Shown here: one piece after another, positions 57,900 through 64,000 of the stretch
Position numbering within the stretch: position 1 is the stretch's first letter
Layout: the number at the start of each line of letters is the position of its first letter
Assembly: GCF_000003815.2 (NCBI RefSeq)
Contig: NC_049980.1
Coordinates: 1,460,740-1,524,739, forward strand
Direction of reading: 5' to 3'
Origin: Branchiostoma floridae
Taxonomy: Eukaryota; Chordata; Leptocardii; Amphioxiformes; Branchiostomatidae
DNA length: 64,000 nucleotides
The notes under the pieces: generated by a model
The model's input: only the letters and a program-made list of their open reading frames with translations
Told to the model about the DNA's origin: nothing
Databases searched by the model: none
Program-made: the position numbers and the translations under genes

Positions 57900-58148
57900 C
57901 AATTATAACTCTCATAATTCCAGGTAATTCCACCTGATGCCATGATATTGCCAGATGGGATAAACACATGATTTAAAGCGATTTAAAGAGTGTGCAACAA
58001 TACAGCATCAGTAATCCTGAGGTAAACATTTATACACTAACCTTCAAATAATAGTTGTTCAAGCTAATCTTGGGACTTACATCAGGCCAGTGTTATTTTG
58101 ACGAAGCGGTATTATGGCACCTGGTGGAATTATGAGAATGGCTGTTAC
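57900..58148. mobile_element. MITE, 'ggcacctggtggaattat' family
   Basis: The left arm 'aattccacctgatgccatga' plus 'tattgcc' is mirrored by 'gcggtattatggcacctggt' plus 'ggaatt' on the right. Compare 18477-18702. Confidence 0.65.
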
Positions 58149-58154
58149 AGTAGG

Positions 58155-58207
58155 TGTTGTTCTCTCCTCTCCCTCTCTCTCCCCCTCTGTCTCTGTCTTT
58201 ATCTGTA

Positions 58208-58269
<62 letters not shown>

Positions 58270-58302
58270 TCTCCCTCTCTCTTCCACTCTCTCTTTGCTT
58301 GA
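58155..58302. repeat. (CT)n microsatellite
   Basis: About 150 bp of ctctctct with occasional gt steps. It yields Leu/Ser frames on one strand and Arg/Glu frames on the other, neither of them genes. Confidence 0.98.
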
Positions 58303-59242
58303 AAATGCCCAAGAACATAAAAAATAAGATGGCGTAGCCTTAGTTGAACTCTTTCACTTTTTGAGAACCTCACAGGGGTTTTCAACTGAGAGAGCTTCTC
58401 GGTTGCCTGTCCATGTGAAGGATGACTCAATCAACTCCATACAATATCACTTCTTGTAGGAGGGACTCTGAAATAGTGCCAGCTATAAAGTGCAACCAAA
58501 GGTTTGGGGAAGATGCAATTTTAGAAGCCCCAGTCTGTCAGTTGGGTTACCCTGATGACAAATAGCCCCCACTGATGTTACCCTGATGAATGATGGTCTA
58601 AGGGCTATTACTCCCATGATGAATCAGTGCTGGACAATTGAAGTCTGTGGTAAATGTGCTTTGTCCTTGGTAAGAATTTCCACAGCCATCTTCTTGGTTG
58701 TTGGACATTTTCATGTAGAAATTGAGGGAGTGGACATCACAATAATCCAAGGCTTAGTCTTGAGTTAAAAACTGAAAATCTGACCATATCATCTGTTTCA
58801 TTGTACTACTAGAGACTCTGCTGTCATTTTCAACTTTATAAGTCAGTAAAAAAACTTTGTTAAGAAATCCAGGAACAAAAAACAATTGAGTTGGTGGAGG
58901 AATAAGTTTAACCATGAAAAATGGACGGGAAGGCAGGACATCATAAAAAATCTAATTGAATCAACCAGAGTTTGGCGTTTATAGCTTGTTTTAGTCTCTA
59001 ACATGATATAGCTCAACAATATTCTTGTGGTGTTGCTTGGTGACCTATGGTGACATGTTGCCGGTCCAACACAAACGTTATTTCCCAAGCGGCAACTAAA
59101 ATGTCTCCAGGTATATTTATGCTGGTCATTTGTCAGGTCATAGTGTTCTTTCTACACAATAAACAGTAAAAACACAGGGACCTTGATGTCTTTATAGGAA
59201 TTTGTAATAGATTTTAATGATGATAGCTGTAATAATGATAAT
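58303..59242. other. Non-coding, nothing recognised
   Basis: No supported gene or repeat. Confidence 0.4.
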
Positions 59243-59289
59243 GTTTTATTGCTTTATGAGCATAAAATTTTATGCTCATATAATAAAAC
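59243..59289. repeat. 47-bp palindrome with perfect 26-bp centre
   Basis: 59255-59280 is a perfect palindrome (TATGAGCATAAAA and its complement, no spacer), flanked by 'gttttatt' / 'aataaaac' arms. Confidence 0.85.
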
Positions 59290-59460
59290 GTAGTGTGTTT
59301 GCAAGGATAAATCATCATAAAGTTCACCAATAGGACTGGTCATTTTGCACACTCAAGTTCATTTTCAAATGATTTCTACACAATTTACCTTAGCTTCAAT
59401 TCAAATTCCTACAAAAGTAAGATCTTTTGCAAAGATGCTGCCCTTGATATTAATAGAGTT

Positions 59461-59483
59461 TAATAATAATAATAATAATAATC
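59461..59483. repeat. (AAT)n microsatellite
   Basis: About seven AAT units. A C homopolymer follows at about 59620-59632. Confidence 0.9.
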
Positions 59484-61439
59484 ATCTGGATAGTGCAGAA
59501 GATTTTGTTTTCTGACTGGAATGTGCGTATCTAATAGTACAATGTTGTCCTGAGTTCTGTGCTCATCATACATGTACATGCATGTTAATAAATGAGCAGA
59601 AAAGATTGCTGGTCAAATACCCCCCCCCCCCCAAGTCATGGGTACGAACAGTGACCTGGAGATTTACTGTGGAACGACTTTGTTGCATAATTTCAGAAAC
59701 CTGGCACGTATGTTATCTCTCCCTGCGGAGGACGATGCAGGGTTTTATTGAATCACCAGTAACTGATGGGGTGCCTGTTATTCCCGGTTGCAGAGACTCC
59801 TACGATTCAGGTCCTCGTACTGTAACCCAATAACAAACTTATTCATGTCAAAGCCTGACTCTCTCAACGATCAATATTACTTGGATGGCTGCTTTTGAGT
59901 AGAAATATCAGCTGCTTTGAAACATTGTCAGTCCGTTGCAACAGTGATATATCATGTTTAAGATCATCATAATGAACCACGTTTCAGTCACAGTTGTTGT
60001 AACCATTTGCAAACTTGGCACGCAAGATGACGAATGAGGCACAATCAGCAAGTGATTACGACATGACTGCTTCAGCATTGAAGTATCTGGAAATGGTGTG
60101 GCAAATATTATTCCAGGGAAATACTGTTGAGCAATCCAAAGTCAGAGCTGCATGTCTCCGGCTCTGTGAACATTTTACCTTCCCGTGCCAGCCTTAAAGT
60201 TGCTGACAAAAATTTGCTTCTTGCAATGTTATGGGGGAAAAAATCAACACATCCGTGAAAAAAATCTTAATTTCATGACATGAAAAAAGTGTTTTGTAAT
60301 CTAAAATGACAAATTTTACGATTGAACATGGGCTAACAAACAATGAGGGCACCAATTACAATTCTGCATTCGTGTAGAATGTCTACAAGTAGTTATGGAT
60401 GCTGCTCCCCTCCATTTGCAGTGTACAGGCCAATTGTAAAAGCAGTCAGCTAGTTGATGCCATGCCCTCTTGACTTCCTTATAGCTCTGACAGGGTTTAA
60501 AAGGCTTGACCATGAGATAGCCCATTTCTGAAATTGGCTGATGACTTCCCAGGTCCTCTTCAAATAGCAGCAGCTGCCAGCTGCATTACAATTGCAGTCC
60601 AAGACTCTGCCATAGCCAGGAGCACCCATGGCTCACATAGCTAACTAAGGGCTGAAACAAGAACCGCTCACACTGCAATTCAAAACAGAACTGCCAGGTA
60701 GATGTGCAATGCAGAAAGGCTTGTACAAATTTAGCTAAGATTTTGCAGTTCAGTACATAAGTCATTGTGGTAACAGCATTGTAAAAGTTACAGGGCCAAG
60801 CATTGAACATGCCAGTGATATGCTCGTAACCAATAGAATCCACAATAAATCGATATCAAACTAAGGCGTTTCTGGGAGGCGACATACAGATTTTCAAGAG
60901 GGATAGAGAACTCATCATTAATGCAATGCCATTTCAAAGGTGACAGCCAAGTTCCACTGTAGAACGCATGAGGTGCTGTATGAATGCATTAACGTTTTCT
61001 ATATGGGTGCGCTGCCCTCCCCTATATTCCAGTTGACGAGGAAGTTCCATGGTTGCATTGAGAGTGACAAGGTGCAGAGGTAGAATACATTAGCTATATA
61101 GGTGCTGCATCTTCATAACAGTGAACTTTTTCAGTTCTACAGTTTGATTAAGATTGACTTAAAATGACGTATCAATGGAAATCTTGAGTATGGGGAGATC
61201 AGCATATCAATACGTCAAAGATTTCAGTCATACAGATTTCAGTCTAATCTGAAGAAGAGGAACTATTTTCAAAACAGAGGCCCCAGTGACAATTGCATTT
61301 AGATCCTTTTCTCATCAAAAGAATCAAAAGAGAGCATAAATCTTTCAATATTTCAAATTGGAAACTTTGTAAAATCAAAACAGCTTTTTTTGATTGATGT
61401 GTCCGGGACAGGGTTTTACTTTTTCCTAACATTTATGGC
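59484..61439. other. Non-coding, nothing recognised
   Basis: Short frames (for example 59582-59833 +, 60586-60843 -) have no domain features. Confidence 0.4.
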
Positions 61440-62602
61440 ATATAAGTGGGGAAACAAACAGACGCGTCCCTAACAAGGGGAGGGGAGCGTTCGTCAGACT
61501 CTCCGTCGCCTTCGTTAGGCTGATGAAAAGGGATGCGGGCCGGATCACCATGGGAACCATCCATCATCCTGACAGCAGCAGCAGATCAGAGCAAGTTTGT
61601 CCTCATCACTTCTAACCAATCAGGAGCTAAGCCTTTCAAATTTTACTGAAAGCAGTTCTTTTGACATCTCTAAGCTTTAATAGTCTGTTTGAATTGTGAA
61701 CTTTTATAGGAACACTTGTATTTAGCAGTGCATTTAGATTCAACAAGAAAACACACATGCGTGAAGTTAGTATGATTATTTTGACCAAATTGGATTATCT
61801 AAACCAAGCACATGTAGAATCATAAGAATTTACACGACACTTAATGAAATCTTAGATCTTAAAGCTTATCAAAATGTAAAAATTGCCACGCACTTTTGAA
61901 CAAGTCATGTCAGCATGTGCGGGTCATGCAGAAAACATTTTTCCCATATTTCTAATACAGGAAAACCACTTGACATTATCTCTGAAATGAGATGTCCACA
62001 CTGAAGAAACACAGCTAAATGTACATTTTCATGTTATCTCTTGTACCCTTAATACCAGTTGTAGGGAAATAGATACGAGAACCAGGTGTTTGATTTGATG
62101 GAGCCCTAGATGATATAATTAGCCCATTCCTGCCCAGATCAGACAAATTGGCTATGAATGATGAGTGATGTTGCCATTAGCAACCCAGACAACACCAGAA
62201 AAGGAGTTAGGCTCTCTCCAGCTAATCGCACAGCTCCAGAGGGCACCACCTAAAAGCTGTATTTGGTATTGATCCAACCCCCACTAGGGCGTAATGAGGA
62301 CACTGGTGATGAAGATGAATGTGTATTATTAGAAGAGTCTAATGATGACATGAGTTGTGTTTAAGACTCCATTAGGAACTAGAATTTTGGTGCCTACAGT
62401 CAATACATAAAAAGAATTATAGGATATATTATGATAGTAACAAGACAGAATACTTTTTATTCGATTCAGCTTTATATTCACTGTATCTGTATTCTTTTCA
62501 GCGAGTCTAATTGAACTGGTTTCTGTATACCCAAGAAGTTAGAAATATGGCCTGTTCAGGAACATGAAGAAATTCTACATGCAAATTTCATGAGGATTTG
62601 TG
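61440..62602. other. Non-coding; two candidate regulatory blocks
   Basis: 61440-61620 and 62100-62360 are low-repeat and balanced in composition. The second holds the RFX-like X-box listed separately. Confidence 0.3.
62170..62184. promoter_or_regulatory. RFX-type X-box motif
   Basis: GTTGCCATTAGCAAC: the two half-sites GTTGCC and AGCAAC with a 3-bp spacer fit the RFX X-box consensus GTNRCC(N)RGYAAC. No gene could be linked to it. Confidence 0.4.
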
Positions 62603-62827
62603 TAACGCTAGTTCACCTTTATACGTGTGGTAACCTTTATCTGTTGCTTTTAGGAGCAGGGCATTTAGGAATATCAAGTCAATGTCAAACTGCAATATTT
62701 CATATTTTTGCATACATTAAAAATATTGCAATTTGAAACCAATTTCCATCGAATAATATCCCTAAATACCCAGCTTTTAAAAGCAACGGATAAAGGTTAC
62801 CCCATGGATAAAGTTGAGCTAGCGTTA
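62603..62827. mobile_element. Foldback MITE 'taacctatatccgttg' family, copy 3
   Basis: Ends 'taacgctagttcaccttta' and 'taaagttgagctagcgtta' are near-perfect inverted repeats; inner arms 'ggtaacctttatctgttgct' and 'agcaacggataaaggttacc'; central 'gcaatatttcat' / 'aaaaatattgc' pair. Confidence 0.88.
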
Positions 62828-63879
62828 CAGTCAATTTTTGTAACTAGGTCAGGAATAATTCTTATCTTCCCCCATAATCATCACTGATAGCAGGGCGGAC
62901 ATGTATAAAGCGATTATCATGCTATTGGGGTAATCTTGTAGCACCCAGCAGAGCTTAAAGCTTTTCACAGTTACTCACAAGAAGCGATCACACAAAAGAT
63001 GCACTTATAACCCTGATTACATTTAATGTATCTCATACTGAGATTTAGACACCAGTTTGAGAGCTTGTTTAGTACATTGACTTTCCATTATCTATCTTGT
63101 ATTTCTATGTAATATGCTGAATTATATCTTTTGTATATTCATGTCTTTGAGAAGAGGGCTTTTGATCAGCACTGCATTTTTGCCTGGTTCTTAATATATG
63201 TAAAACAGTTATATTTGCCATGTGAATCAAACAAAATCAGTCTCATAACATAGTTAAATGTTTACTTTATAATATATTTCTTAAGGTCTTTTCCCATAAT
63301 AAGTAGAACAGTTCTTGATTCCACAAAATTGAATTTAAAAAAAATGCACTTTTTCTTTCTTTGAATTTGTTTACTTTATCCCCCTTGTTATTATAGAATG
63401 CTATGCATGGGATACAGGCAAATTATGCATTTGTCTCGTAGAGCTGTCCTGGGGTTATAGGCTACTGTAGGTCTATAAATGGTGAAGTATAGAGGTATAC
63501 CGGTGAATTGAGTAAAATCTCCATTTTTCACCCTTAAGAAACTCCAGAGGTCTTCACTGATAGTATCTTTTCTTTTAGTACAAGTCTCCATGACTTAAGC
63601 AAAATATGTGCGTGCATCCAGCTCTTGGTAATTGAAAGTTGCTTGTACCTATATATTTTCTGCTGTCTGTTGGGCCCTTGGGCATTTTAGTTAGGGTTGT
63701 CATAGACAATATGTTCCCTGGCCTGTCAAATTGAGATGCAACAATTGATTAGATTATAGTGGCATTGGAAACGCCAATGGGAAACAAAGCACACTGAAAG
63801 CTAAGAAAACTGCGTGCTGTGCCAAAAAAAAAAAGATTCAGCCATGTCAGACAAGTACTTCTATGTCAGACCAGATTCC
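62828..63879. other. Non-coding, nothing recognised
   Basis: AT-rich, with no supported gene; a 66-codon minus frame at 63391-63591 has no features. Confidence 0.4.
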
Positions 63880-63979
63880 NNNNNNNNNNNNNNNNNNNNN
63901 NNNNNNNNNNNNNNNNNNNNNNNNNNNNNNNNNNNNNNNNNNNNNNNNNNNNNNNNNNNNNNNNNNNNNNNNNNNNNNN
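63880..63979. other. Assembly gap (N, 100)
   Basis: Run of 100 N near the window end. Confidence 1.
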
Positions 63980-64000
63980 CCTAACCTCTGCAGGCAGTCG

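Noticed and set aside
58077-58430. Arg/Glu-rich and Leu/Ser-rich ORFs
   Set aside because: They are translations of a (CT)n microsatellite.
1-64000. CRISPR arrays, bacterial operons, rRNA genes, known microRNA hairpins
   Set aside because: Looked for by eye and not found; the sequence is eukaryotic in every respect.

Overview
Eukaryotic genomic DNA, AT-rich and repeat-dense, with three runs of N. It most probably comes from an amphioxus (Branchiostoma) or a close invertebrate deuterostome. That is inferred from three things: an intron-split LINGO-type receptor gene, an R2/HERO-like retrotransposon, and many short terminal-inverted-repeat elements. No database was searched. Nothing bacterial is present (no operons, CRISPR or prokaryotic mobile elements).

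Host gene. Only one host protein gene can be built with confidence. It lies on the minus strand, 50892 down to 46264, in six coding exons whose splice sites and phases all agree, giving about 597 residues: signal peptide, LRRNT, 12 leucine-rich repeats, LRRCT, one Ig domain, one transmembrane helix and a short tail. The FLWSRG membrane exit, the tail VPRxSDxG motif and the repeat layout identify it as a LINGO orthologue. LINGO is a neuronal cell-surface LRR-Ig protein, and in vertebrates its coding region is a single exon.

Retrotransposons. (1) 2954-7198 (-): an intact 1181-residue non-LTR ORF with zinc finger, reverse transcriptase and restriction-like endonuclease. Its 5' end is joined directly to the 3' end of an apparently identical, 5'-truncated copy, the arrangement expected from end-to-end template jumping. 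(2) 27598-30570 (+): a 5'-truncated LINE with an RT domain and C-terminal CCHC knuckle, broken by one in-frame stop. (3) 40342-43690 (-): a non-autonomous retroelement with a gag-like ORF, split direct repeats arranged like those of Ngaro/PAT tyrosine-recombinase elements, and about 21 copies of a 51-bp satellite where pol would be.

Small DNA elements. Several families recur: a 205-bp TA-flanked family (three full copies, one with an empty site preserved in a neighbouring duplicate), a 1.1-kb TIR family (two copies), a foldback family near 54.9, 57.2 and 62.6 kb, a hAT-like element with an 8-bp target duplication, a 0.5-kb EcoRI-rich palindrome, a tRNA-derived SINE, and others.

Layout. 0-2.9 kb repeats; 3-7.2 kb R2/HERO-like; 7.2-27.6 kb non-coding with MITEs; 27.6-30.6 kb LINE; 30.6-40.3 kb non-coding with MITEs; 40.3-43.7 kb gag/satellite element; 43.7-46.2 kb 3' flank; 46.3-50.9 kb LINGO; 51-64 kb upstream flank with gaps, MITEs, a SINE and possible regulatory DNA. 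Most short ORFs in the window look like chance or antisense frames.
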